Notes: generated by a model from the letters alone, not told the origin. A stretch of 64,000 nucleotides of DNA from Gudongella sp034006985 (GCA_034006985.1 JAVERT010000010.1:21797-85796); one strand, 5' to 3'. Shown: positions 17,627-27,540, counted from the stretch's first letter. A program made the numbers and translations.

Positions 17627-18538
17627 ATGAAGCTACCATCAAAAATTATCCTATGTGAGGTTGGGCTTAGAGACGGATTGCAGAATGAACCCAAAATACT
17701 TGATACTTCAGATAAATTGCAGATCGTTAATAAGCTTATCCATACAGGTTTTAAGGTAATTGAACTTGGCTCATTTATGAGTCCAAAAGCAGTACCTCAA
17801 ATGGCTGACACGGATGAGCTTTTTTTACAATTTAGTGATGTAAAAAATGTTGAGTTTAGAGCGTTAGTAGCCAATAAAAGAGGAGTAGAACGAGCGATAA
17901 ATTGTGGTTGTCATAAAGTTAAACTGAATGTATCTGCGAGTTTGGGGCATAACCTTGCAAATATTAATATGACACCTGAACAAAGCGTAGCAAGATTTAA
18001 AGAAAGTTATGATTTAGCTGTTGGGAATGGAATAGAAGTTTCTGGTTCTATTTCAATGCCCTTTGGATCACCTTGGGAAGGTGCAATTAGTTTAGAATCT
18101 GTGAAAAGTATAGTTGAAGCCTATTTAAAAGTTGGAATAAATGAAATTTCACTCTCAGACGCTTCAGGTATGGCTGTTCCAAATCAGGTCTACTCTATTT
18201 GCTACGAGATGCAGAAAGCATATCCAAATGTAAAATGGTGGCTACATTTTCACAATACAAGAGGGATGGCTATTGCAAATATATTTGCGGCTATGCAAGC
18301 TGGAATTACTCGGTTTGATTCTTCTTTTGGAGGTTTGGGTGGATGTCCATTTGTACCAGGAGCAGCTGGAAATGTTGCATCTGAGGATGTGGTACATATG
18401 CTAGATGAGATGAAAATAGAAACAGGAATTGATGTAAAAGAACTTATGAAGATTGCAAGAAATGTGCAGCAATTAGTTGGACACGATACTGATTCATATC
18501 TTTTAAAGGCTGGTAGGTCTAAAGATTTAATAAGATAA
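17627..18538 (+). CDS. HMG-CoA-lyase-like enzyme
   Basis: 303-residue TIM-barrel enzyme of the DRE-TIM metallolyase superfamily. Seen are GLRDGLQNEP (catalytic Arg-Asp), FHNTRGMA with the metal-binding His, and GGLGGCPFVPGAAGN containing the active-site loop cysteine of HMG-CoA lyase. HMG-CoA lyase cleaves 3-hydroxy-3-methylglutaryl-CoA into acetyl-CoA and acetoacetate; in this setting it may act on another 3-hydroxyacyl-CoA. It is first in a seven-gene run with an acylating aldehyde dehydrogenase, a ThDP enzyme and a TRAP transporter. A purine run (17607-17622) gives a strong ribosome site. Confidence 0.85.
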   Translation: MKLPSKIILCEVGLRDGLQNEPKILDTSDKLQIVNKLIHTGFKVIELGSFMSPKAVPQMADTDELFLQFSDVKNVEFRALVANKRGVERAINCGCHKVKLNVSASLGHNLANINMTPEQSVARFKESYDLAVGNGIEVSGSISMPFGSPWEGAISLESVKSIVEAYLKVGINEISLSDASGMAVPNQVYSICYEMQKAYPNVKWWLHFHNTRGMAIANIFAAMQAGITRFDSSFGGLGGCPFVPGAAGNVASEDVVHMLDEMKIETGIDVKELMKIARNVQQLVGHDTDSYLLKAGRSKDLIR

Positions 18539-18611
18539 GATTATGAAATTAGAAATCGTTTGCAAGGTAGTAAATTGAAAAGAATATAATTATTGACGAG
18601 GAGGTAAAATT

Positions 18612-20084
18612 ATGAGTAGAATGAGTTCAATGGATGAAGCATATTCAAAACTTACTCAAGATCAAATTGATGAAATTGAGGAAAAATTCGCAAGGGCAGA
18701 TGTAGCACAGAAAATTTTTGAGAAGTGGAGTCAGGAAGATATAGATCGTACTATCCAGGCTGTTGCATGGAAAGTAGCTAATACTCAAACATTTAAGGAA
18801 CTTGTAAGGATGAGTATTGAAGAGAGCAAAATGGGGGATCCTGTTAGCAGAGAAAACAAAAAGTTTAAAATCAGAGGTGTTCTAAGAGATGCTCTACGTC
18901 AAAAGAGTGTAGGGATAATTGAAGAAATTCCTGAGAAAGGAATAGTAAAATATGCAAAACCAGTAGGCATAATAGCATGTGTTGTCCCAGCCACTAATCC
19001 AGATTTAACGCCGGCAGGAAATTCAATATATGCACTCAAAGCAAGAAATGCAATAATTTTTTCACCACATCCAAGATCAGTAAAAACTGGAGGAAAAACA
19101 ATCGAGCTAATGAGAGAAGGCTTAAGAGAAGTGGGGGCACCTGAGGATTTAATTCAAATTCTTGGTCAAGGGAAAGCTAAAGTAAACAAGGCTTTATCAG
19201 AAGCATTAAACACTAAGTGTGACTTAGTAATAGCAACAGGCGGTCAGGGAGTAGTAAGAAGAGCATACCATTCAGGCACTCCTGCTTATGGAGTAGGGTC
19301 TGGGAATGCTACAATGATATGGGATGAATCAGCTAAAGAGGAACTTCACCAAGCAGCGTATAATACTATGTTATCGAAGACATCGGATTTTGGTTCAGGA
19401 TGCTCAGCTGATGGTAATATTGTAATTCAGGAAAGTATATATGAAGATGCAATAAAAGAATTAGTTGAAGTAGGAGGGTACTTATTAACTAAAGAAGAGC
19501 AAGAATCGGTTAAAAAAATAATGTGGGATGAAAGTTGTCATAGACTACCTGATTCAGTTGCTCAGTCACCACAGAGAATGGCAGAACTTGCAGGTTTTTC
19601 GATACCTGAGGATAGAAAATTTTTAATTGCAAAAGGTACTGGATTATTTACAGAAAGTTACAATGATGTTTGGTGTCGTGAAAAGTTGTCAACTCTTCTT
19701 GCAATACATAAATATGAAGGGGAGTTCCAAAATGCAATAAATATTATTATGGCAATACATGCAGTTGGGGGAAAAGGGCATAGTGTAGGTATTTATTCAT
19801 ATAATCAGGATCATATTCACAGATTGGCTCTTGAGGCTAATGTAGGACGAATTATGGTAAGACAACCACAGTCAAAAGCAAATGCAGGTTCTTTTACAAA
19901 TGGTATGCCTATGACATCAAGCATAGGATGTGGTACATGGGGAGGAAATGCTACATCAGAAAATGTCAATCTCCATCATTATATGAATGTCACATGGGTT
20001 TCCAAAGAAATTCCAGAGGACAGACCTACAGATGAAGAATTATTTGGTGAATTTTATGATCCTGAAAGAGAAAACAAAGCATAG
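18612..20084 (+). CDS. CoA-acylating aldehyde dehydrogenase (EutE/SauS-like)
   Basis: 490-residue aldehyde dehydrogenase superfamily member. The catalytic cysteine is Cys264 in FGSGCSADGN, as in CoA-acylating enzymes such as EutE and sulfoacetaldehyde dehydrogenase. The NAD site includes KPVGIIACVVPATNP and VIATGGQGVV. The active-site Glu of hydrolytic ALDHs is not apparent, consistent with acyl-CoA formation. The reaction would turn an aldehyde plus CoA and NAD into acyl-CoA. The aldehyde could be produced by the ThDP enzyme encoded 14 bases downstream. The substrate is unknown. Confidence 0.85.
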   Translation: MSRMSSMDEAYSKLTQDQIDEIEEKFARADVAQKIFEKWSQEDIDRTIQAVAWKVANTQTFKELVRMSIEESKMGDPVSRENKKFKIRGVLRDALRQKSVGIIEEIPEKGIVKYAKPVGIIACVVPATNPDLTPAGNSIYALKARNAIIFSPHPRSVKTGGKTIELMREGLREVGAPEDLIQILGQGKAKVNKALSEALNTKCDLVIATGGQGVVRRAYHSGTPAYGVGSGNATMIWDESAKEELHQAAYNTMLSKTSDFGSGCSADGNIVIQESIYEDAIKELVEVGGYLLTKEEQESVKKIMWDESCHRLPDSVAQSPQRMAELAGFSIPEDRKFLIAKGTGLFTESYNDVWCREKLSTLLAIHKYEGEFQNAINIIMAIHAVGGKGHSVGIYSYNQDHIHRLALEANVGRIMVRQPQSKANAGSFTNGMPMTSSIGCGTWGGNATSENVNLHHYMNVTWVSKEIPEDRPTDEELFGEFYDPERENKA

Positions 20085-20098
20085 AAGGAGGGAACACC

Positions 20099-21916
20099 AT
20101 GAAAAAGTTGGTATCTGAATTAATGGTAGATTATCTTGAAAGAAGAGACGTCGAATATATATTTGGACTTTGTGGTCATACGGTAATAGGATTTTTAGAT
20201 GCATTGTCAAAAAGTGAAAAAATAGAATTTATATCGTTTAGAAATGAGCAATTAGCGGCTATGGCAGCTGATGGGTATGCAAGAGTTAAAAAGAAAGCTG
20301 GGGTTGTAATGTGCCACCTTGGGCCAGGTCTTGCAAACACTGTGACAGGAGTTGCTAATGCATCTTTTGACTCAATCCCAATGGTTGTTATAGCAGGAGA
20401 TGTACCACGCTATTATTATGGAAAGCATCCACATCAAGAAGTTAATCTTCACGCCGATGGATCGCAATATGAAATATTAAAGCCAATAGTAAAACGCGCA
20501 TGGCGAGTAGATGATCCTGAAGCAATGCCTGAAATACTTGATAAAGCGTTTAGACTTGCAGAAAGTGGTAAACCTGGACCAGTTCTAATATCGGTGCCTA
20601 TGGATGTGTTTTCTGTAGAAATTGAGGAAGATTTGTTTAAGAGAACTTACTTGGATTCACATACAACTATTAAACCTGCATTAGCTCCATCAGCAGCAAA
20701 GGCGATTGCAGAAAAGCTAGTTAATGCTAAAAATCCGGTTATTCATGCTGGTGGAGGAGTATTATTGGCAACTGCTTCGAAAGAACTGCAGGAATTAGTT
20801 GAATTTTTAGATATACCTGTATCAAGGACTCAAATGGGTCAAGGGTGTATTTCTGATACTCATCCACTCATGTTAGGACAAACAGGGTTCTGGGGTATGG
20901 AATTTACACATAAATTTACTACAAACGCAGACGTGATATTGGGACTTGGAACTAGATTTGCAGAAGCTGACAGCTCAAGTTGGTATCCAGGGGTAACCTT
21001 TGATATGAATAAAACCGAATTTATGCAAATTGATATTGAACCATCAGAGATAGGTAGAAATTATCCTGTAAGCATAGGAGCTATTGCTGATTTAAAAGAA
21101 GCTCTTGTTCAGATTTTGGAAGAAGCTAAGAAAATATGTCCTGAAGGGAAGCATGATTCTGAGTTAAAGGAAAAAATAAAAACAAATAGAGACAGTTTCA
21201 AAGAATCTAATATTTCAATATCTGAAGATAGTCGTTTTCCAATGACTCCTCAAAGGATATTAAAAGATGTGAAAGAAGTTATTCCAGAAGATTCATTGAT
21301 TTATACAGATGTTGGTTGGAATAAAAACGGCATGGCTCAGCAATTTGATATCACTATCCCAGGGACTATTCATCATAGTTCAGGACTTGCTACAATGGGA
21401 TTTGGGGCATCAGCCCTAATAGGCGGAAAACTTGCTGCACCAGATAAAGTAGTTCTTACTTTAGTAGGTGATGGTGGTTTTGGAATAAATCCTTCAGCTT
21501 TGGCAACAGCTGTAGAACAAAATATTCCTGTTATTTGGATTGTAATGAATAATTCAGCATTTGGAACTATCGCTGGCTTAACTTATGCAAATTACAAAAG
21601 TAAATTTGGTACCGTATTTACAACTCCAGATGGGGAACCATATTCTCCAGAATGGGCAAAAGTTGCGGAAGCTTATGGTGTGGATTCTATAAAAATTGAC
21701 TCAGCTGAGGCTTTTAAACCTGCTTTAGAAAAAGCTATTAAAAGTAATAAGCCATATCTACTAGATGTTCCAATGGAAAATATTGGAGTGCCTACACCAG
21801 GTTGCTGGAACATAAATGACATTTATATTCCAAAAGAAAATGTAGCTTTTGGTAAAGTATTAAAGAATAAAGATGGTGAATATATAGCTCCAGATCATTC
21901 TGGTTCGCATAAATAA
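20099..21916 (+). CDS. Thiamine-diphosphate-dependent enzyme (acetolactate synthase-like)
   Basis: 605-residue ThDP enzyme with the three expected domains. The N-terminal Pyr domain has the catalytic Glu in FRNEQLAAMAADGYAR. A central domain follows, and the C-terminal PP domain shows VGDGGFGINPSAL...NN, the GDG-N(25-30)-NN cofactor motif. Family members decarboxylate or ligate 2-oxo acids or cleave 2-hydroxyacyl-CoAs. Together with the acylating ALDH it could convert a 2-oxo acid to an acyl-CoA. The last 86 bases are duplicated at 25061-25146 with only five silent differences. Confidence 0.88.
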   Translation: MKKLVSELMVDYLERRDVEYIFGLCGHTVIGFLDALSKSEKIEFISFRNEQLAAMAADGYARVKKKAGVVMCHLGPGLANTVTGVANASFDSIPMVVIAGDVPRYYYGKHPHQEVNLHADGSQYEILKPIVKRAWRVDDPEAMPEILDKAFRLAESGKPGPVLISVPMDVFSVEIEEDLFKRTYLDSHTTIKPALAPSAAKAIAEKLVNAKNPVIHAGGGVLLATASKELQELVEFLDIPVSRTQMGQGCISDTHPLMLGQTGFWGMEFTHKFTTNADVILGLGTRFAEADSSSWYPGVTFDMNKTEFMQIDIEPSEIGRNYPVSIGAIADLKEALVQILEEAKKICPEGKHDSELKEKIKTNRDSFKESNISISEDSRFPMTPQRILKDVKEVIPEDSLIYTDVGWNKNGMAQQFDITIPGTIHHSSGLATMGFGASALIGGKLAAPDKVVLTLVGDGGFGINPSALATAVEQNIPVIWIVMNNSAFGTIAGLTYANYKSKFGTVFTTPDGEPYSPEWAKVAEAYGVDSIKIDSAEAFKPALEKAIKSNKPYLLDVPMENIGVPTPGCWNINDIYIPKENVAFGKVLKNKDGEYIAPDHSGSHK

Positions 21917-22023
21917 TTGTATGCAATGAGCGAAAACATCTAGAAACTAAACAGACATGTACTAGCTGAGAATCTTATGAAAGGAAATAACAGTATGGTG
22001 CGCGTATTGAGTGAGGTGAATAT

Positions 22024-22527
22024 ATGAAGTTTATAAAATCGATAGATGAACATTTTGAAGAGTATATAATGGGTTATTTATTAATTGGAATTGCCTGTGT
22101 AATGTTGGTACAAATTTTCATGAGATTTATTGGAGAATCACTTGTTTGGGCTGAAGAATTATGTAGATATTTTTATATATGCTCAGTGTTTTTGAGTATA
22201 TCTTTTACAATTAAGAAAGGAATTATTCTTAGGGTGGATTTATTAGTTAATAATCTGCCCAGAAAAACACAAAAATTAATTGAGATTATTTTGCAATTAA
22301 TAAATATTGCTTTCTTCACGTTTATGAGCTATTATTCCATTTTAACAGTGCGAGGAATAATGCTTAGCGAACAAAGCTCTCCAGCAATGGAAATACCAAT
22401 GTTTATGGTATATACAGTAATTCCTATTGGATTCGTACTTGCTACATTGAGATCCGCTCAACAAATCTATCTTATCTATACTGATAAACTTTTAAAAGAA
22501 GACCTAGATTACTCTGAAATACAATAA
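22024..22527 (+). CDS. dctQ: TRAP transporter small membrane subunit (DctQ), copy 1
   Basis: 167-residue protein with four membrane helices and the DctQ patterns WAEELCRYFYI and SFTIKKGI.LRVD. It pairs with the DctM protein encoded 13 bases downstream to form the sodium-driven permease fed by the DctP lipoprotein. Its closest relative in the window is the copy at 26962, part of a duplicated transporter block. Confidence 0.92.
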   Translation: MKFIKSIDEHFEEYIMGYLLIGIACVMLVQIFMRFIGESLVWAEELCRYFYICSVFLSISFTIKKGIILRVDLLVNNLPRKTQKLIEIILQLINIAFFTFMSYYSILTVRGIMLSEQSSPAMEIPMFMVYTVIPIGFVLATLRSAQQIYLIYTDKLLKEDLDYSEIQ

Positions 22528-22540
22528 AAGGAGGGTCAGC

Positions 22541-23827
22541 ATGGCAGGTATAGTATTTTTAATATTTGGTATTGGCCTTATTATTGGCCTTCCCATTGTA
22601 ACTGGAATAGGGATAGCAACATTTTGGCCAAAACTAATGGGTGCAGCTGGGTCAACATCAAATGAAGCAGTTATAAGAGCGATTTTTGGAGGTGCTGACA
22701 GTACACCGATTATAGCAGTTCCGTTATTTATACTTGCGGGAGTGTTGATGGCTAGAGGAGGCATTTCAAAAAAAATATTTAATGTAGTTGCCTATTTCAT
22801 AGGAAACAAGACTGGTGGAATGCCATCTGCAGCGGTTTTAACTTGTTTGTTTTATGGAGCAATATCTGGCTCAGGGCCAGCAACAGCAGCAGCTGTTGGT
22901 GGAATGACGTTACCATTATTAATAGAGTTAGGTTATAACAAGGTATTTTGTGCTGCTTTAATAGCAACGGCAGGTAGTTTAGGTGTAATAATTCCACCAA
23001 GTATACCATTCGTTTTATATGGGACAGCTACAAGTACCTCAGTAGGAAACTTGTTTATCGCAGGAATTTTACCAGGAATATTAATTGGATTAGTTTTGAT
23101 TTTTTACACATATTTCTATTGCAAAAAAAATGGAGAAGATAAGGAAAAAATTCAACGGAATTATGATGAAATAAGATCATTAGGAATATTGAAATTATTG
23201 AAAGATAGTTTTTGGGCATTATTATCGCCACTAATTATTTTGGGAGGTATATATTCAGGTTATTTTACGCCTACAGAAGCGGCTTGTATTTCTGTATTTT
23301 ACTCATTAGTAATAAGCTTGTTTATTTATAAGACTATTGAACTTAATAATATTTGGGGAATGGTTATATCTTCTGTTAGAGGCTATGCTCCACTAATATT
23401 TATATTATCAATAGCAACAGCATTTGGAAGAGTACTAGCATTATTGAGGGCACCACAAATGATTTCTGAGATGTTTGCGAATACATTTACATCAGCTGTA
23501 CCATTTTTATTTATAATTGTAGTATTTTTCTTTATATTGGGAATGGTTATGGATACTGGTCCAGCAATAGTAATTATGGCACCAATTTTAGTCCCAACTT
23601 TAGAAGCTTTTAATATTGATTTAGTACATTTTGGAGTAATAATGGTTTGTTGTTTGGCAATAGGCCTAGTTACACCACCATTCGGATTAAATCTATTTGT
23701 AACAGCACCTTTAATAGAAACACCTGTACTAGAAGTAGGGAGAAAAACAATCCCACTAATTGCGGTATACACAGTAGCTTTGCTTTTAATAACTTTTGTT
23801 CCAGCAATAAGTTTAATCTTATTATAA
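22541..23827 (+). CDS. dctM: TRAP transporter large membrane subunit (DctM), copy 1
   Basis: 428-residue permease with about twelve hydrophobic segments. Conserved DctM stretches are AVPLFILAGVLMARGGIS, GAISGSGPATAAAVGGM, GSLGVIIPPSIPFVLYG and VTPPFGLNLFV. It uses a sodium gradient to import a carboxylate delivered by DctP. It is strongly similar along its length to the DctM at 27540. The pathway context suggests an organic acid substrate. Confidence 0.95.
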   Translation: MAGIVFLIFGIGLIIGLPIVTGIGIATFWPKLMGAAGSTSNEAVIRAIFGGADSTPIIAVPLFILAGVLMARGGISKKIFNVVAYFIGNKTGGMPSAAVLTCLFYGAISGSGPATAAAVGGMTLPLLIELGYNKVFCAALIATAGSLGVIIPPSIPFVLYGTATSTSVGNLFIAGILPGILIGLVLIFYTYFYCKKNGEDKEKIQRNYDEIRSLGILKLLKDSFWALLSPLIILGGIYSGYFTPTEAACISVFYSLVISLFIYKTIELNNIWGMVISSVRGYAPLIFILSIATAFGRVLALLRAPQMISEMFANTFTSAVPFLFIIVVFFFILGMVMDTGPAIVIMAPILVPTLEAFNIDLVHFGVIMVCCLAIGLVTPPFGLNLFVTAPLIETPVLEVGRKTIPLIAVYTVALLLITFVPAISLILL

Positions 23828-23888
23828 ATAAAGTTTTAAGATTATTCTTTTGAATAAGAAATATTACTCAATGAAAAGGGGGATAAAA

Positions 23889-24938
23889 ATGAAAAAAATA
23901 TTTTTAGTGACAATCATTGTTTTAACATTATTGCTTACAGCATGTGGAGGGGGTACAGAAACTCCAGCCGAAACAACTGAAAAGCCTGATTCAGCAGACC
24001 CAGCATTCCATTATATTATGGGACATGGTGCAGCTGAAGGATCAATTGGAGATTTGTATTGTATTAAATTTAAAGAATTAGTAGAAGCAAAATCAAATGG
24101 AAAAATTACAGCTGATGTTTATGCTGGATCTCAATTAGGGACATATGGTGAGATGCTTCAAAGTCTTAAATCTGGTGATATTTCTGCAATGATATTTCAA
24201 CCTGCACCAGCCGTATCAATCATACCAGAATTAGCTATGTTAGATTTGCCATATGCTTTTTATGGATATACTAAAGAAGAAATTGATGAAGTGTTAAATA
24301 ATAGTGAATACACAAATATTTTAGATGAATCTTTTAAAAAAGCAGGATATAAGCGAATGTCTTTTGCTCAAGCTGCAACATTTAGGGAAACTACATCGAG
24401 TAAAGAAGTGAGAAATATGGAACAATTTAAAGGATTGAAAATTAGAACTTTAGAAAACAAATATCACATAGCGTTTTGGAAAAACGTTGGTGCTAGTCCT
24501 ACTCCTTTAGCTTTTGGTGAATTATATCTATCTTTACAACAAGGTCTAGTGGATGCTCAGGAAAACCCATATGACACAGCACTTGCAGCAAAATTTGCTG
24601 AGGTACAAGATTATATAATCAATACTCACCACATAATATATCCTAATCTTTTCTTAGTAAACGAGGAATTATATGAAAGTATGCCTGATGACTATAAAGC
24701 AATCTTTGATGAAGCAGCAGTTGAGGCTAAAGAATATGCAGAAGGATTAATGGAAGATAGTAGTACGACAAATTTAAAAGGTCTTGTAGATGCAGGGTTA
24801 GAATCAATAGATTTTTCTGAGGAAGAAATAGGTAAACTAAAAGAGAAAGCAGATGTTGTAAAAGAGATGCTAGTAAATGATTTAGGGGATGAAGTTGTTA
24901 ATGCTTTTACAACAGCATTAGAGAATAGTAAAAAGTAA
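23889..24938 (+). CDS. dctP: TRAP transporter substrate-binding lipoprotein (DctP), copy 1
   Basis: 349-residue extracytoplasmic solute-binding protein. A signal peptide ends in the lipobox LTAC, followed by a short Thr/Glu/Pro linker and the DctP fold with FRETTSSKEV, LKIRTLEN (selectivity Arg that salt-bridges a carboxylate) and LQQGLVDAQENP. The start is ATG 23889 with an AAAAGGGGG site; an upstream in-frame start at 23850 would bury the signal peptide. The copy at 28869 shares the layout. It presents the substrate to DctQM. Confidence 0.93.
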   Translation: MKKIFLVTIIVLTLLLTACGGGTETPAETTEKPDSADPAFHYIMGHGAAEGSIGDLYCIKFKELVEAKSNGKITADVYAGSQLGTYGEMLQSLKSGDISAMIFQPAPAVSIIPELAMLDLPYAFYGYTKEEIDEVLNNSEYTNILDESFKKAGYKRMSFAQAATFRETTSSKEVRNMEQFKGLKIRTLENKYHIAFWKNVGASPTPLAFGELYLSLQQGLVDAQENPYDTALAAKFAEVQDYIINTHHIIYPNLFLVNEELYESMPDDYKAIFDEAAVEAKEYAEGLMEDSSTTNLKGLVDAGLESIDFSEEEIGKLKEKADVVKEMLVNDLGDEVVNAFTTALENSKK

Positions 24939-25041
24939 ATATAAAATTAAAGATTGGGGATTATATTCTCAATCTTTATACATATTTATTTGAAACTTTA
25001 AACTTATGTGTTATAGAAACCATAAACTATGTGTAGTTTTG

Positions 25042-25146
25042 CATCAAAATATTTACATTTCAAAAGAAAATGTAGCTTTTGGTAAAGTATTAAAGAATAA
25101 AGATGGTGAATATATTGCACCAGATCATTCTGGCTCACACAAATAA
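25042..25146 (+). pseudogene. 3' remnant of a second ThDP-enzyme gene
   Basis: Thirty-four codons and a stop reproduce the end of the ThDP enzyme at 20099. Bases 25061-25146 match 21831-21916 with five differences, all silent third-position changes (for example ATA/ATT, GCT/GCA, CAT/CAC). The rest of the gene is gone. The silent pattern means the copy was under protein selection before it was truncated. It sits directly upstream of the isomerase gene and marks the left end of the second TRAP block. Confidence 0.9.
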
Positions 25147-25169
25147 TAATTATTATAAAGGAGAAAAAC

Positions 25170-25991
25170 ATGAATAGACAATTTTCTTTAGCTTATCTTA
25201 CAATTCCAGGTACCAGTCCTGTGGATCAAATTAAAATAGCAGCAGAAGCAGGATATGATTTTGTTAGTTTAAGACCAATACCTATGCATTTGCCAAATGA
25301 GCCTTTATTTCAATTTGATAAGGATCCAGCTTTGTTTAAAGAAATTAAAAAAGCCTTAATTGAAAATAATATTAAACTCATGGATATTGAACTTGCAAGA
25401 GTTAGAGAGGATTTAAATGTAGCTGATTATGAATCTGCTTTTGCTGCAGCTGCAGAATTAGGTGCTCGTGATGTACTATCAAGTATTTGGACTAAAGATA
25501 AAGAGTATACACTTGAAAAATTTGCAAAAATTTGTGATATGGCTGCTAAATATAATTTGAATGTGAATCTTGAATTTGTTACATTTGCGGGAGTGATTGG
25601 TTTAGAAGATTCTTTAGAGATTTTGGATACAATAAAACGACCAAATGCATTTATAATGGTAGATACTTTACATGCTCATAGATCTAATGTTACGGCAGAA
25701 GATTTAGCAAAGGTTGATAGAAATAAATTCGGTTTTATACACTTATGTGACGGACCCGCTACAATTCCATCTCTAGATGACCCAAGCATGATAGGAGTTG
25801 CAAGAGAAGGCAGACTTTACATAGGGGATGGAGGGATAGATATTAAAGGGATGCTTCTCGCATTACCTCCTAAGCCTATTTCTATAGAGCTTCCAAATGC
25901 TTTTGAGTTTCAAAAGCGAGGAGCATACGGTCACGCTGCTGAATGTTTGAGAACTGCAAAAGAATTTTTAACCCTAAATGGTATAGATTAA
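25170..25991 (+). CDS. Xylose-isomerase-like TIM-barrel protein
   Basis: 273-residue protein of the AP-endonuclease-2/sugar-isomerase superfamily. Metal-ligand positions are visible as Glu in NLEFVTF, Asp and His in VDTLHAHRS, His in FIHLCDG and Glu in ISIELPN. The family includes hydroxypyruvate and inosose isomerases and 3-dehydroshikimate dehydratases. The adjacent shikimate-dehydrogenase-like gene makes the last activity an attractive but unproven guess. An AAAGGAG site lies just behind the ThDP remnant. Confidence 0.8.
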   Translation: MNRQFSLAYLTIPGTSPVDQIKIAAEAGYDFVSLRPIPMHLPNEPLFQFDKDPALFKEIKKALIENNIKLMDIELARVREDLNVADYESAFAAAAELGARDVLSSIWTKDKEYTLEKFAKICDMAAKYNLNVNLEFVTFAGVIGLEDSLEILDTIKRPNAFIMVDTLHAHRSNVTAEDLAKVDRNKFGFIHLCDGPATIPSLDDPSMIGVAREGRLYIGDGGIDIKGMLLALPPKPISIELPNAFEFQKRGAYGHAAECLRTAKEFLTLNGID

Positions 25992-26035
25992 ATTAGTAAT
26001 AGTTTTTAAATGGAGTACACAAAGGGGGAGATTTA

Positions 26036-26914
26036 ATGCCAGTAAATATTAATACAAAAATGATTACACTATTGGGGAAACCTTTATCTCAATCTTATGC
26101 AGCTCGTATGCAAAATGCTGCATATAGGGCTATAAGATTAAATATGCTTTATTTTTATACTGAGGTAGAAAACGATCATCTTGGAGATGTTATAAAAGGG
26201 ATACGAAATATGAATTTCGCTGGATTTGCAGTAACAAAACCAAATAAAGAAGATGTATTAAAATATGTGGATGAGATGGACCCATTGTGCGAGAAGATGA
26301 ATGCAAGTAATACTGTTGTAATGAAAGATGGGAAGCTTATAGCATACAATACTGATGGAACAGGATTTTTAAGAGCATTTCAAGAGGAAGCTCCTGAGCG
26401 TGAGCTTCCAGAAACTATATTTTTCTGCTTAGGTGCAGGAGGAGCGGCAAGAGCAATTTGTAGTGTACTTGCATATAATGGGGCGAAGAAAATATATATT
26501 GGAAGTAGAACTATATCAAAAGCTGAACTTTTAGCAAAAGATATAAATGAAAAATTTAGTCCAATTGCAGAAGTCGTAGATTTGACTGATGTAGAGTGTT
26601 TAAAAACCAAGATAGCTGAATCAGATGTTATAATGAATAATACTGGTTTAGGAATGGCTAAAACAGCAGATAAAACTCCATTAGATAAAGAATATTTTAA
26701 GCCAGGACAACTATGTTTTGATGCTATCTACAATCCTAGCAAGACAAGATTCCTTATGGAAGCAGAGCAGATGGGCTGCAAGGTAATGAACGGTTTAGGG
26801 ATGTCTCTTTATCAAGGTGCTGAACAAATTAAATTATGGAGTGGGGAAACTGCTCCTATAGAAGTAATGAGACAAGAACTTTTTGCTATTCTTTCACATG
26901 GAAATGAAGCATAG
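26036..26914 (+). CDS. Shikimate dehydrogenase-like oxidoreductase
   Basis: 292-residue AroE/YdiB-family protein. The substrate domain has GKPLSQSYAARMQNAAY in place of the usual GxPxxHSxSP pattern, VTKPNK retaining the catalytic Lys, and the NTDG motif retaining the Asp. The Rossmann domain carries GAGGAARAI, and the basic residue in SRTIS suggests a cofactor-binding choice I cannot resolve. The changed substrate loop suggests a catabolic or non-shikimate substrate, as in quinate or aminoshikimate relatives. It lies between the isomerase and TRAP genes, so a transported cyclic acid is a reasonable guess. Confidence 0.82.
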   Translation: MPVNINTKMITLLGKPLSQSYAARMQNAAYRAIRLNMLYFYTEVENDHLGDVIKGIRNMNFAGFAVTKPNKEDVLKYVDEMDPLCEKMNASNTVVMKDGKLIAYNTDGTGFLRAFQEEAPERELPETIFFCLGAGGAARAICSVLAYNGAKKIYIGSRTISKAELLAKDINEKFSPIAEVVDLTDVECLKTKIAESDVIMNNTGLGMAKTADKTPLDKEYFKPGQLCFDAIYNPSKTRFLMEAEQMGCKVMNGLGMSLYQGAEQIKLWSGETAPIEVMRQELFAILSHGNEA

Positions 26915-26961
26915 CAGTTTGTTAAATAAATTGCTCTTAAATTTCGAAAGGAGGCAAAAAA

Positions 26962-27540
26962 ATGGCAGTAGTAAAATGGTTAGATGAGCATTTAGAAGAA
27001 ACAATATTAGTTTTTTTATTAGCGGCAATCTCGATTATCATGATGACTCAAGTTGTCGCGAGAACTGTATTCTCTTCAATGAGCTGGCCAGAAGAATTTT
27101 CTAGATATTGTTACATATGGACTGTGTTTCTTTCACTGGGTTATACCATAAAAAAAGGAAATATGCTTAGGGTGGGATTATTGATGGATTTATTACCTCA
27201 TAAGCTTAGAAAGTCCATGGAAATACTTACAAATCTTATTATGCTTGCTTTATTTGGGATTTTGTTCTATTATTCAATAGTTTACACCAACAAAATAAGA
27301 ATAACTGGGCAAACTTCTCCAGCTATGCAAATACCGATGTGGATTATGTACCTTTCAACAATAATAGGTTTTGGTTTAGCCTCAATAAGAATGATACAGG
27401 AGATATTTAATAATTTCAAAAATTTCAGCAAAGCTGCAGAGACTACAATGCAGGCTACATTTAAAGAAGCGAAGCAGGAAGTACAAGGTACTACATCTCC
27501 TCCTGCTGGGAATTCAGACATTCTAGGAGGTGGTGAGTAA
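26962..27540 (+). CDS. dctQ: TRAP transporter small membrane subunit (DctQ), copy 2
   Basis: 192-residue DctQ with four membrane helices (SWPEEFSRYCYIW and YTIKKGNMLRVG motifs). It is longer than copy 1 because of a C-terminal soluble tail of about 30 residues rich in Ala, Glu and Gly. Its stop overlaps the DctM start by one base (TAATG). AAAGGAGG precedes the ATG. Confidence 0.92.
   Translation: MAVVKWLDEHLEETILVFLLAAISIIMMTQVVARTVFSSMSWPEEFSRYCYIWTVFLSLGYTIKKGNMLRVGLLMDLLPHKLRKSMEILTNLIMLALFGILFYYSIVYTNKIRITGQTSPAMQIPMWIMYLSTIIGFGLASIRMIQEIFNNFKNFSKAAETTMQATFKEAKQEVQGTTSPPAGNSDILGGGE

Noticed and set aside
18612..21916. Sulfoacetaldehyde degradation (SauS-like dehydrogenase plus Xsc-like ThDP enzyme)
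   Set aside because: The aldehyde dehydrogenase is compatible, but the ThDP protein reads as acetolactate-synthase-like and no sulfite exporter or phosphate acetyltransferase is nearby. Substrate left open.
23850..23888. Longer start for the first DctP protein
   Set aside because: It would put extra residues before a clear lipoprotein signal peptide; the strong ribosome site is placed for ATG 23889.
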